Source: Flavobacterium sp. (lineage in GTDB: Bacteria; Bacteroidota; Bacteroidia; Flavobacteriales; Flavobacteriaceae). Taken from it: DNA of 64,000 nucleotides. A model generated the notes under the pieces. It was not told the DNA's origin and did not search any database. It was given only the letters and a program-made list of their open reading frames with translations. The translations under genes and the position numbers were made by a program. How positions within the stretch are numbered: position 1 is the first letter of the stretch; each line of letters starts with the position of its first letter. The stretch lies in assembly GCA_029946065.1 (NCBI GenBank), contig JAQSDU010000015.1:107686-171685 (forward strand). Reading direction: 5' to 3'. This document shows positions 39,554-47,347 of the stretch, piece after piece.

Positions 39554-39999
39554 TGGAAGATATAACGATAATTCACGGTGATTACATAATTTCTACAGAT
39601 AAGAATAAACTTCAGGTTGATGTGATCCATCGTTTCCTGACGGAAGAATCGTCATGGTCAAAAGGAATTTCACTGGTTCGGGTGGCGAAATGTATCGCGA
39701 CTTCACTCAATTTTGGCATTTATTATAATCAAATGCAGGTTGGCTACGCGCGCGTTATTTCTGATTTTGCCACGATTGCTTATTTGGGCGATGTGTTTAT
39801 TTTGCATGAATTTCGCGGTCGCGGACTTTCAAAACTACTGATGCAGGAAGTCATGAACTATCCGGAACTGCAAGGCCTGCGCCGCTGGATGCTGCTCACC
39901 AATGACGCACATGAACTATACAAACAATATGGCTGGACGGAAATCGCCTACCCTAAAAAGTGGATGGAGAAACACGATCCGGATGTTTATAAGAGTTGA
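39553..39999 (+). CDS. GNAT family N-acetyltransferase
   Basis: 148 aa. The acetyl-CoA-binding motif A is visible as LGDVFILHEFRGRGLSKLLMQEVM (about 80-103), followed by the C-terminal YKQYGWTEIAYPKKWMEKH typical of this GNAT branch. It transfers an acetyl group to an unknown amine. It overlaps the YciO-like gene by one base, so the two form an operon. Confidence 0.9.
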   Translation: MEDITIIHGDYIISTDKNKLQVDVIHRFLTEESSWSKGISLVRVAKCIATSLNFGIYYNQMQVGYARVISDFATIAYLGDVFILHEFRGRGLSKLLMQEVMNYPELQGLRRWMLLTNDAHELYKQYGWTEIAYPKKWMEKHDPDVYKS

Positions 40000-40064
40000 A
40001 GATTTGTTAAAAGTTTAAGATTGCCTGTATTACACAAACCTTAAACTTTAAACAAAATCTCTTC
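39998..40064. repeat. AT-rich imperfect palindrome (dispersed repeat copy 2)
   Basis: Left arm 39998-40019 (ends AAAAGTTTAAG) and right arm 40040-40064 (starts CTTAAACTTTAAAC) are near reverse complements with a two-base offset, around a 20-base loop. It follows the GNAT stop and may act as its terminator. It shares sequence with the unit at 38844. Confidence 0.55.
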
Positions 40065-40151
40065 ACTTCCATATTTCTACCATTCACTTTTTTTCTTTTT
40101 CCGAACCGATGATTTGTACGCACTTTTGAAATGAATTTTAAACTGTAAATC

Positions 40152-41546
40152 ATGAAATCATTTCAAAAATTTTTAGTGCTCTTTTTCCTCCCGATTACTT
40201 TCATCTGTTTCGTCACGTTTGTTCTTAACTGGGACATTGCGAATTTTAAGAACCCGGTTGTCAACGTACTCATTTCCGGGTTTTTTATCATCGTTTCGTT
40301 TTCTTATGTGTATGTATTTGAAAAATTGCAGCAGCAGAACCGCAGCTTTTTAAAGAGCATTGCAATCGCTTCGGCATTTGTATTTTTGGCTATTTTTATA
40401 TTCGGCTACAGCGCCACTTTTTTTATGACAGATTATATCGGGCCAAAAATTCCTTTTTTCCAAGCGACTCTCTTCATAAGCGTTTTTATCTTTTATGTGG
40501 CGTTTATCCGTATTTTCAAGGCGATACAGCAAAATGTAAAACTTGATTTCCCGAATGAAAAAAGTTTTTATTTAAAAATAACAGCAGGAATTAGCGTTGT
40601 CGTTTTCATCATCCTGATGGTGGTAAATGCAGATAGTTTTTTCTGGGATGGCACGCTTGATTATGAACGTTTTATAGCCACTATTCAACGACTTTTGGTT
40701 ATTTCGCTGCTTTCAGTATCGGTATCCTTTCTGTCGCTTTATTTACTCAATAAAATTTTTTTCGGAAAAAATCTTGTCCTGAATATTACAATTACGACTA
40801 TAGTTACGAGTGTTTTCAATACAATCAATATGCTGGCGCATAACGAGATATCCGTATTCTTGATTGTTGGCTATTGTATCGTAAGCCTGTTCGTTACGGT
40901 TACCATCGCGGCAGTAGTTATTTACAGCAATGCGCTCTCGGGGAAAGACTTTGTAATATCAAAGCTTACGACTTCTTTCTCCAAAAAAGAAGCAGAATAC
41001 CTCGAACTCAAAAACCAGATTAATCCGCATTTCCTCTTCAATAATCTCAATACGCTGATTGCTTTTATCGAAATAAATCCGCAGAAAGCCATTGCATTCG
41101 GACATCATTTATCCAATGTTTATCGTCATTATCTGAAAAATCAAAGCGAGGATTTTGTGTCTTTAACGGAAGAACTTGCTTTTATAAAAGAATACCTCGA
41201 AATTTACAAAGCCAAATTTGAAAGCGGATTTACTTTTGAAATCACAGGAAATAACAGCGCTGATCAATACATTCTTTCAGTTTCGCTTCAGGAACTGACA
41301 GATAATGTTTTTAAGCACAATAATCTCGAAGAAGACCATCCAATGTCTATTGTGATTAATGTTAATGATAAAAAGCTGGTTTTTGCCAATTCTGTTCATC
41401 CGAAAACTGATATTGTATCGAACAATTCAGGTTTGAAAAATATCAGTAAACGTTATAAAATCCTTACAGGAAAAGACATTACTGTTGAAAAAACGGATAC
41501 GTCTTTTAGCGTTTCGATTCCAATTTTAACCACGGAAAAAGCATGA
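40152..41546 (+). CDS. LytS-type sensor histidine kinase (second system)
   Basis: 464 aa. Seven or eight predicted TM helices in residues 1-262, then a coiled segment, the His_kinase domain with His293 in LKNQINPHFLFNNLNTLIAF, and a HATPase with N box LTDNVFKHN and NNSGLKNISKRYKIL. No extracellular domain. The regulator gene overlaps its last 4 nt (ATGA), so the pair is translationally coupled. Confidence 0.92.
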   Translation: MKSFQKFLVLFFLPITFICFVTFVLNWDIANFKNPVVNVLISGFFIIVSFSYVYVFEKLQQQNRSFLKSIAIASAFVFLAIFIFGYSATFFMTDYIGPKIPFFQATLFISVFIFYVAFIRIFKAIQQNVKLDFPNEKSFYLKITAGISVVVFIILMVVNADSFFWDGTLDYERFIATIQRLLVISLLSVSVSFLSLYLLNKIFFGKNLVLNITITTIVTSVFNTINMLAHNEISVFLIVGYCIVSLFVTVTIAAVVIYSNALSGKDFVISKLTTSFSKKEAEYLELKNQINPHFLFNNLNTLIAFIEINPQKAIAFGHHLSNVYRHYLKNQSEDFVSLTEELAFIKEYLEIYKAKFESGFTFEITGNNSADQYILSVSLQELTDNVFKHNNLEEDHPMSIVINVNDKKLVFANSVHPKTDIVSNNSGLKNISKRYKILTGKDITVEKTDTSFSVSIPILTTEKA

Positions 41547-42271
41547 CAGTAATCATTATAGAAGACGAAATTCCGGCCGGAAGACGACTCGAAAAACTTT
41601 TAATCCAAAAGAAATTTACGGTGCTGACGATTTTGTTTTCCGTGAAAAATGCCGTTTTGTGGCTGAAAGACAATGAGCACCCTGATCTGATTTTTATGGA
41701 TATAAAGCTCCGCGACGGCTTGTGTTTTCCGCTCTTCGATAAAGTGAAAATACAATCGAAAGTGATCTTTACAACGGCTTTTGACGAATATGCGCTCAAA
41801 GCTTTTGAATACAACAGCCTGGACTATTTATTAAAACCGATTGATGCCACAAAGCTGGAAAAGCTAATTTTAAAACTCGAATCATTTAAAGCTGTTTTTT
41901 ACGACAACAGTTATTGGAAAAATCTGGAATCTTCTATTGTAACTTCCTATAAATCCTCATTTTTAGTGAATTCCGGAATGACGATTAGGAAAGTCAGCGC
42001 TGCTGAAATTGCTTATTTTGTAAGTGAAAATAATGCTACTTACTTATGTGTAGAGAACAGGAAATTTCTGATCCAAATGTCTTTGGAAAGGCTCGAAAGC
42101 GAACTTCATCCAGAAGATTTTTTCCGCATCAGCAGGAAATATGTCGTCAGTCGCAAATTCATCAAAGCTGTCGGAAATGATTATCTCTTGTCGCTTTTAA
42201 ATTCAGAAATCGCAGACTTTTCAATCAGCAGACAAAGACGCAGTGCTTTTCTGGCTTGGTTTAAAAAATAA
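41543..42271 (+). CDS. LytTR response regulator (second system)
   Basis: 242 aa. Receiver domain with EDE (7-9), Asp53 in LIFMDIKLRDG and LLKP. C-terminal LytTR domain (about 145-242) with FFRISRKYVVSRKFIKAV. Partner of the overlapping kinase; target genes are not evident nearby. The stop is followed by a strong inverted repeat (42286-42331). Confidence 0.93.
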   Translation: MTVIIIEDEIPAGRRLEKLLIQKKFTVLTILFSVKNAVLWLKDNEHPDLIFMDIKLRDGLCFPLFDKVKIQSKVIFTTAFDEYALKAFEYNSLDYLLKPIDATKLEKLILKLESFKAVFYDNSYWKNLESSIVTSYKSSFLVNSGMTIRKVSAAEIAYFVSENNATYLCVENRKFLIQMSLERLESELHPEDFFRISRKYVVSRKFIKAVGNDYLLSLLNSEIADFSISRQRRSAFLAWFKK

Positions 42272-42285
42272 ATGACGCTCGTAAA

Positions 42286-42335
42286 TGCTTTTCGCCTTTG
42301 CGTGAATTATATCTCGCAAAGGCGCAAAGCATTTT
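42286..42335. repeat. Long REP-like inverted repeat
   Basis: Left arm 42286-42302 (TGCTTTTCGCCTTTGCG) and right arm 42315-42331 (CGCAAAGGCGCAAAGCA) pair over 17 positions with only a 1-2 base central mismatch around a 12-base loop, followed by TTTT. CTTTGCG/CGCAAAG palindromes recur in Bacteroidota intergenic regions. It may double as terminator for the LytTR gene 15 bp upstream. Confidence 0.7.
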
Positions 42336-42379
42336 AAGGTATTAATTTCCTAAGATGAATTTTGGTAAGTTATAATAGT

Positions 42380-42417
42380 CAAAAAAAAACGCCCCGATTT
42401 CCCGAGGCGTTCTTTTT
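42380..42417 (-). terminator. Terminator of the OmpA-family gene
   Basis: AACGCC (42389-42394) pairs with GGCGTT (42406-42411). On the minus strand the stem is followed by nine T. On the plus strand five T follow after TC, so it may also work in the other direction. Confidence 0.8.
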
Positions 42418-42439
42418 ATCAACTATGATTGATAATAGA

Positions 42440-43276
42440 CTATTTTTGTTTTTTCATTTCTTTCTCAATCATATCATAAAACTGATCGATTTTCGGCAAG
42501 ATTACGATTCTTGTTCTTCTATTAATGGCACGATTATCGGCGTTGCTATTGTCCACTAGAGGAATAAATTCGCTACGACCGGCTGCAATTAATTGTGCAG
42601 GATTTACTTTCAGATCTTTGGTTAAAACACGAACAATTGATGTGGCGCGTTTCACACTCAAGTCCCAATTGTCAAGCAAAGTGCCATTGCCAATAAACGG
42701 CACATTGTCGGTATGACCTTCAACCATACACTCAAAATCTGGTTTGCTGTTAATGACTTTCGCAACTTTTGCAAGAATTTCTTTCGCTCTGTCACTCACT
42801 ACATAGCTACCGCTTTTAAAAAGTAATTTATCTGAGATAGATATAAATACAACGCCTTTCTCAACGTTTACTTCAATATCGGGATCAGAGATACCAACGG
42901 CACTTTTTAGACTGGTAACCAATGCCAATGTAACACTGTCTTTTTTGGTCAGAGCATCTTGCATCCGCGTGATTTTTAAATCTTTTTCCTTGATGGTTTC
43001 AAGCGCTTTTTCGATGTTTTGGGCACCTTGGGTTGTCAAAGTTGTCATGTTGCCCATGTTGTTGATCAGGTCGGTATTGTTCTTTTTCAAGAATTCCATT
43101 TGCGCCGCCATAGTTTCTTTTTCACTCAAACACATGTTTAGTTTAACAGTGGTTGAGTTGAGTAAATCCTGACATTCTTTGTTCTGTGCCTCTAATGCGG
43201 CGATCTTCTTTTTTGTACCACAACCCGTTGTTGTGAGTAAAGCTACTATTGAAAGTGCTAAAATAATTCGCTTCAT
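42440..43276 (-). CDS. OmpA-family peptidoglycan-associated lipoprotein
   Basis: 278 aa. Lipoprotein signal (LLTTTGC, Cys19), then a long coiled coil (about 25-125; KKKIAALEAQNKECQDLL...), then the OmpA/MotB C-terminal domain (about 150-265) with peptidoglycan-binding VEGHTDNVPF, NWDLSVKRATSIVRVL and INRRTRIVILPK. It anchors the outer membrane to the cell wall. A -7 box lies at 43299-43306. Confidence 0.93.
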   Translation of the reverse strand: MKRIILALSIVALLTTTGCGTKKKIAALEAQNKECQDLLNSTTVKLNMCLSEKETMAAQMEFLKKNNTDLINNMGNMTTLTTQGAQNIEKALETIKEKDLKITRMQDALTKKDSVTLALVTSLKSAVGISDPDIEVNVEKGVVFISISDKLLFKSGSYVVSDRAKEILAKVAKVINSKPDFECMVEGHTDNVPFIGNGTLLDNWDLSVKRATSIVRVLTKDLKVNPAQLIAAGRSEFIPLVDNSNADNRAINRRTRIVILPKIDQFYDMIEKEMKKQK

Positions 43277-43298
43277 ACGCTTATGATTTAGTTTGTTA

Positions 43299-43306
43299 CA
43301 AAATTA
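43299..43306 (-). promoter_or_regulatory. -7 box of OmpA-family gene
   Basis: Minus strand TAATTTTG, a perfect TAnnTTTG, 22 nt before the ATG; no clear -33 TTG. Confidence 0.45.
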
Positions 43307-43350
43307 GGTTTATAAATGGTAAATGTTAAAATTTAGTACATAAACTATTG

Positions 43351-44343
43351 TTAAAATAGATTTTCAAAAACCTTGCCACCGCCAATAAAATATTGCTCAA
43401 CGATGCTTTTTATTTTGTAATAATGCGGTAATTGTTTGGTTTCCCGTTTTTTATAATTAGAAAAAAATCTAAAATAAAAATACATATGTGCCTTGAAAAC
43501 TGCAAAAAAGTGCTTCGGTTTTCCTTTGAATAAAAATTGAAATGCCGCAATGCCATCAAGAGAAAGCCGAATAAAAATTGTGGTAAGCAGCACCGATTTC
43601 GGAAGGTTTTTCGTTAGCATCCAAAGGGAATTTCGAAAATTCAGAAAAGTCTTTTGTGGACTTCCCATTTGCAACGTCGCACCGCCAACGTGATAAACAA
43701 CAGATTTCGGTTCATATTTGGCGATGAATCCTTTGTTGAAAGCACGCCAACACAAATCAATTTCTTCCTGATGGGCAAAAAAATCGGCATCAAAGCCATT
43801 GAGTTCGCGAAAAATTGGTTTTCGGATAAAGAAACATGCACCTGAAGCCCAGAAAATCTCAGTAGCATTGTCAAATTGACCGTTGTCTTTTTCGATGGTG
43901 TCGAAGATGCGACCGCGACAGAACGGATAGCCATATTGATCGATAAAACCACCCGCAGCTCCTGCATATTCAAAATATTCTTTGTTTTTGAAGTCCAATA
44001 TTTTCGGTTGGATGATGGCTGTTTTCTGTTCGTTTTCAAAAGTTTTCAATACTGGCGAAAGCCAGTTTTCAGTAACTTCGATATCAGAATTTACCAAAGC
44101 ATAGATTTCTTCGTCGACTGATTGCAAAGCTTGATTATAACCTTTTGCAAAGCCAAAATTATCCGTATTTTGGATGATTTTAATGTCGGGAAAATTAGCT
44201 TTTACAAATGCCACAGAGTCATCTGTCGAAGCATTATCAGCAACATAAACATTGGCTTCAGGAGAAAACGCCATCACCGACGGGAGGAATTGCTCCAGCA
44301 GTTTTGTTCCGTTCCAGTTTAGTATGACGACAGCGATTTTCAT
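43351..44343 (-). CDS. Family 2 glycosyltransferase
   Basis: 330 aa. GT-A fold with VVILNWNGTKLLEQFLPS at the N-terminus, nucleotide-binding VYVADNASTDDSV, and the metal-binding DxD-type YALVNSDIEV. WASGACFFIRKPIF and DFFAHQEEIDLCWRAFNKG fit rhamnosyltransferase-like GT2 enzymes, and a hydrophobic C-terminal part may associate with the membrane. It probably adds a sugar to a surface glycan. Last gene of a three-gene operon (spacing 6 nt) after the lipoprotein gene. Confidence 0.9.
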   Translation of the reverse strand: MKIAVVILNWNGTKLLEQFLPSVMAFSPEANVYVADNASTDDSVAFVKANFPDIKIIQNTDNFGFAKGYNQALQSVDEEIYALVNSDIEVTENWLSPVLKTFENEQKTAIIQPKILDFKNKEYFEYAGAAGGFIDQYGYPFCRGRIFDTIEKDNGQFDNATEIFWASGACFFIRKPIFRELNGFDADFFAHQEEIDLCWRAFNKGFIAKYEPKSVVYHVGGATLQMGSPQKTFLNFRNSLWMLTKNLPKSVLLTTIFIRLSLDGIAAFQFLFKGKPKHFFAVFKAHMYFYFRFFSNYKKRETKQLPHYYKIKSIVEQYFIGGGKVFENLF

Positions 44344-44349
44344 AAATAG

Positions 44350-45228
44350 TTATTTTCCGGTTAAGTATTGCTGCTGTTCTTTGCCGATCGCATCATTCAA
44401 ATTATTGTCATATGATTTAGCAAGCATCTTGTATAAAAAAGCAATCATTTTTGCAGTAACAGTTTCCGGATATTCAGCGATAACTTTGTCAAATTCCTTT
44501 TGGTTTTCTGGATAAATGCTTTTTCTATCGTCGGTGATTACAGGTGTATTGTCGTATCCTACAAGAAATGCATACAAATAATCGCCGTACGTTTTGCGTG
44601 CATTTTTAAACTGCCTGCTTTTTGGAAAACGGTTTAGGAATTGTTCCCATTTGAGTGTTCTGTGTGTTACTTCTTCAAGGCTCACTATTATTTCGGCATC
44701 TGCCTGAAACAATTCAGCATTGTCTTCTGCTTCAAGTTTCAGGTATTCTTTATAATCTTCAGAGACATAATTTTTAAAAAGATTATAAAAATAATAGGGT
44801 TTTTTTCTTATTTCTACGAATCCTTCGCCCACTTCTGAGATTTCCAGACCAGCCATTTCAAAGAATTTCATTTTCGCTTTTATAGCATCTGGAACGGTAT
44901 TTTTTTTATTCTTTTCGTCGTAAAATATTGAATAATAATTGTCGGTGAGGAATTCTTCTCTGATATTGATCTGCTTAACAAGCGTATCCATTTTAGCGCG
45001 AAATATATCATATAGTTGATTGGCTTTTTCAGTATCAGCGCTTTTTAAGTTGAGAATTAAATCTGTTTCAGTCCTAACAATTGATTCCGCAAGATTTTCT
45101 TTTTTTAATGTTGATGGTGTAGTTTGTGGTAGTTCCTGCGAAGAAATCGGCTCAAGAATTGTTGATTCTTTTTTGCACGCCAGCACTAAGATGAAAAGGA
45201 GACCAAAAGCCACAATTGTTTTTTTCAT
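44350..45228 (-). CDS. Hypothetical lipoprotein
   Basis: 292 aa. Lipoprotein signal with Cys18 (LFILVLAC|KKES). The remainder is largely alpha-helical and charged, including WEQFLNRFPKSRQFKNARKTYGDYLYAFLVG, which resembles a helical-repeat segment. No enzyme motif. It sits between the HsdR_N-like gene (5-nt gap) and the GT2 gene (6-nt gap). Confidence 0.75.
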   Translation of the reverse strand: MKKTIVAFGLLFILVLACKKESTILEPISSQELPQTTPSTLKKENLAESIVRTETDLILNLKSADTEKANQLYDIFRAKMDTLVKQINIREEFLTDNYYSIFYDEKNKKNTVPDAIKAKMKFFEMAGLEISEVGEGFVEIRKKPYYFYNLFKNYVSEDYKEYLKLEAEDNAELFQADAEIIVSLEEVTHRTLKWEQFLNRFPKSRQFKNARKTYGDYLYAFLVGYDNTPVITDDRKSIYPENQKEFDKVIAEYPETVTAKMIAFLYKMLAKSYDNNLNDAIGKEQQQYLTGK

Positions 45229-45233
45229 AAAAT

Positions 45234-45683
45234 TTATTTTATCAGGTAATCAGGCAGGTTTTCAAGAAAAATATACTTTTCATTTTCATAATCCATTTGG
45301 CAAAAATAATGATTATGTCCGTTGGTTACCATCAGAAATTGCGCGTTCATAGTCATATTATAACGCGCAATTTGGTCAAAAGTATGCTGGGAGATTTTGA
45401 CTTCAGGCGCTTTGCATTCGACTAAAATCAGGATCGAACCATCGTTATTAAAAACCACACCGTCATAACGTTTTGTCAATCCGTTGACTTTCAATATTTT
45501 TTCGACGTTGATGAGTGATTTTGGGTATTTTTTCTGCTGCAAAAGGAACTGAACAACGTGTTGGCGGACCCATTCTTCGGGCGTTAAAACCACGAATTTT
45601 TTTCTAATTTCATCGAAGATGGCGATTTTATTTTCGCTATTTTTGAATCGAAAGTTATATGTGGGGAAATTCAGTTGCTGCAT
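45234..45683 (-). CDS. Orphan HsdR N-terminal-like PD-(D/E)xK nuclease domain protein
   Basis: 149 aa. The domain matches the N-terminal part of type I restriction R subunits (HSDR_N_2). The putative nuclease residues are Asp74 in KRYDGVVF and Glu89-x-Lys91 in ILVECKAP. There is no helicase, HsdS or HsdM nearby, so it is not a restriction system. This stand-alone form is conserved next to holA in Bacteroidota, hinting at a housekeeping DNA role (inference). The promoter TATATTTG ends four bases before the ATG. Confidence 0.85.
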   Translation of the reverse strand: MQQLNFPTYNFRFKNSENKIAIFDEIRKKFVVLTPEEWVRQHVVQFLLQQKKYPKSLINVEKILKVNGLTKRYDGVVFNNDGSILILVECKAPEVKISQHTFDQIARYNMTMNAQFLMVTNGHNHYFCQMDYENEKYIFLENLPDYLIK

Positions 45684-45687
45684 GAAG

Positions 45688-45695
45688 CAAATATA
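45688..45695 (-). promoter_or_regulatory. -7 box of the HsdR_N-like operon, leaderless spacing
   Basis: Minus strand TATATTTG (perfect), four bases (CTTC), then the ATG at 45683. Confidence 0.45.
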
Positions 45696-45699
45696 TTAA

Positions 45700-45799
45700 T
45701 TTAGTATTTAGATTTTAGTATTGAGAACTGAGACTTTGCCAGTTGGTGACTCAAATAGATGTCAGATAATTTTAAATCTAAATACTAAAATTTCAATAT
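45700..45799. repeat. AT-rich nested inverted repeat between divergent genes
   Basis: TTTAGTATTTAGATTT (45700-45715) is an exact 16-base reverse complement of 45774-45789. A second nested pair (TTTAGTATTG at 45715-45724, CAATACTAAA nearer holA) adds to it. It fills the region between the HsdR_N-like gene and holA, where both promoters must lie. Confidence 0.65.
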
Positions 45800-45812
45800 T
45801 CAATACTAAACA

Positions 45813-46817
45813 ATGGACGAAGTTCTAAAGATTGTCAACGATATCAAAGCTGGAAATATCAAGCCGATTTATTTTTTGATGGGCGAGGAGCCTTACTATA
45901 TCGATAAATTGTCGGATTATATCGAAGAAAATATTCTCACAGAAGATGAAAAGTCTTTCAATCAGACGGTTTTGTATGGTCGCGATGTGTCGATGGAAGA
46001 TATTATTGGTACCGCAAAACGCTATCCGATGATGTCGGAACGGCAAGTGGTCATTGTGAAAGAGGCCCAGGATTTAACAAAAACCATCGACAAGCTAGAA
46101 AGTTACGCCGAGAATCCGATGCCGAGTACGGTTTTGGTTTTTAACTATAAATACAAGACCCTAGACAAACGCAAAAAAGTCACCAAATTATTAGATAAAA
46201 ACGGATTGGTGTTTGAAAGTAAAAAGCTATACGACAACCAAATCGGGCAATGGATCAGTCGTGTTTTGCAAGGAAAAGGTTATTCTATCGACCCGAAAGC
46301 CAATGCGATGATGGTGGAATTTTTAGGAACCGATTTGAGTAAAATTGCCAATGAATTGGAAAAACTACAAATCATTTTACCGAAAGGGAGTACCATTTTG
46401 CCCCAGCATATCGAAGAAAATATTGGTTTTAGTAAAGACTTTAATGTGTTTGAACTCAGGAAAGCCATTGGCGATCGCAACCAATTGAAAGCCTATCAGA
46501 TTGCGCAATATTTCGCCAACAACCCGAAAGAAAACCCTATGGTTGTTACAACAAGTTTAGTTTTTAGTTTTTTTGTAAACCTGCTACAATACCATGGATT
46601 AAAAGACAGAAATCCGAAAAATGTGGCGGCGGTGCTCAAAGTGAATCCCTATTTCGTGAAGGATTATGATGTAGCACTTCGAAATTACCCGATGAAGAAA
46701 GTCAGCCAGATCGTTGCCGCACTGCGTGATATCGATGTGAAAAGCAAAGGTGTAGGAGCGAATGCACTGCCCAATAGCGATTTATTGAAGGAAATGCTGG
46801 TAAAGGTTTTTAATTAG
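45813..46817 (+). CDS. holA: DNA polymerase III subunit delta
   Basis: 334 aa, full length. Starts MDEVLKIVNDIKAGNIKPIYFLMGEEPYYIDKL, the AAA+-like N-domain of delta, with SERQVVIVKEAQDL and the central PSTVLVFNYKYKTLDKRKK. The C-terminal collar domain contains NPYFVKDYDVALRNYP. Delta opens the beta clamp within the clamp loader. Monocistronic, divergent from the HsdR_N-like operon. Confidence 0.95.
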   Translation: MDEVLKIVNDIKAGNIKPIYFLMGEEPYYIDKLSDYIEENILTEDEKSFNQTVLYGRDVSMEDIIGTAKRYPMMSERQVVIVKEAQDLTKTIDKLESYAENPMPSTVLVFNYKYKTLDKRKKVTKLLDKNGLVFESKKLYDNQIGQWISRVLQGKGYSIDPKANAMMVEFLGTDLSKIANELEKLQIILPKGSTILPQHIEENIGFSKDFNVFELRKAIGDRNQLKAYQIAQYFANNPKENPMVVTTSLVFSFFVNLLQYHGLKDRNPKNVAAVLKVNPYFVKDYDVALRNYPMKKVSQIVAALRDIDVKSKGVGANALPNSDLLKEMLVKVFN

Positions 46818-47107
46818 TTTTCAGGCGCAGTTTATATAAAGCCCACATATAAAACTAACATTTGAATGTCTTACTATCGTGTAATGGAGTTTTAAACTTC
46901 GATAAAGTAGCATAAATCTCCTATTAAATGTTTTACTACTACATATTTTAGTATAACACTAACAATTTTCGGTATAAAACGTAAAACAATAGTTCATAGT
47001 GATTGTAGATAGATACAGCATACAATCAAGAGTAATCACCAAAAACTTATTTCACCAAAACAATAAAATTCACGATATTTGACCTTCTTAAAAAACAAAC
47101 TATAAGA
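46818..47107 (+). other. 290-bp intergenic stretch
   Basis: AT-rich, with no open frame longer than a few tens of codons. GATATTTG near 47080 is a one-mismatch -7 box that could drive the small membrane protein at 47108. No hairpin or RNA gene recognised. Confidence 0.5.
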
Positions 47108-47287
47108 ATGATGAATAAAAATACAGTTTTGGGGTGGGCAACACTAATTATGATCATCATGGGGCTAATTCTTATCGCACTGGGTGCTTTCCGCTACGAC
47201 CAGACTGCTGGCTGGGGTTTTGCCGCTACAGGTGTTGGGTTTCTGGCGAATGCGTGGGTGTTTAACTCGCTCAAGGGAAGAGTTTAA
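47108..47287 (+). CDS. CAL67264 family small membrane protein
   Basis: 59 aa (two adjacent ATGs at 47108 and 47111). Two TM helices: WATLIMIIMGLILIALGAF and the second around GWGFAATGVGFLANAWVF, joined by RYDQTA, ending LKGRV. The sequence matches a family of about 59 residues conserved in Flavobacteriia and commonly found just upstream of ettA, as here. Function unknown. Confidence 0.88.
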   Translation: MMNKNTVLGWATLIMIIMGLILIALGAFRYDQTAGWGFAATGVGFLANAWVFNSLKGRV

Positions 47288-47347
47288 CTGTTCTGTATTG
47301 ATTGATCAGTGAAGTAATTTATAATCTAAAATCTTAAATTTAATAAT

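Noticed and set aside
45234..45683. Type I restriction-modification system
   Set aside because: Only the HsdR N-terminal-like domain is present; no helicase, specificity or methylase gene nearby.
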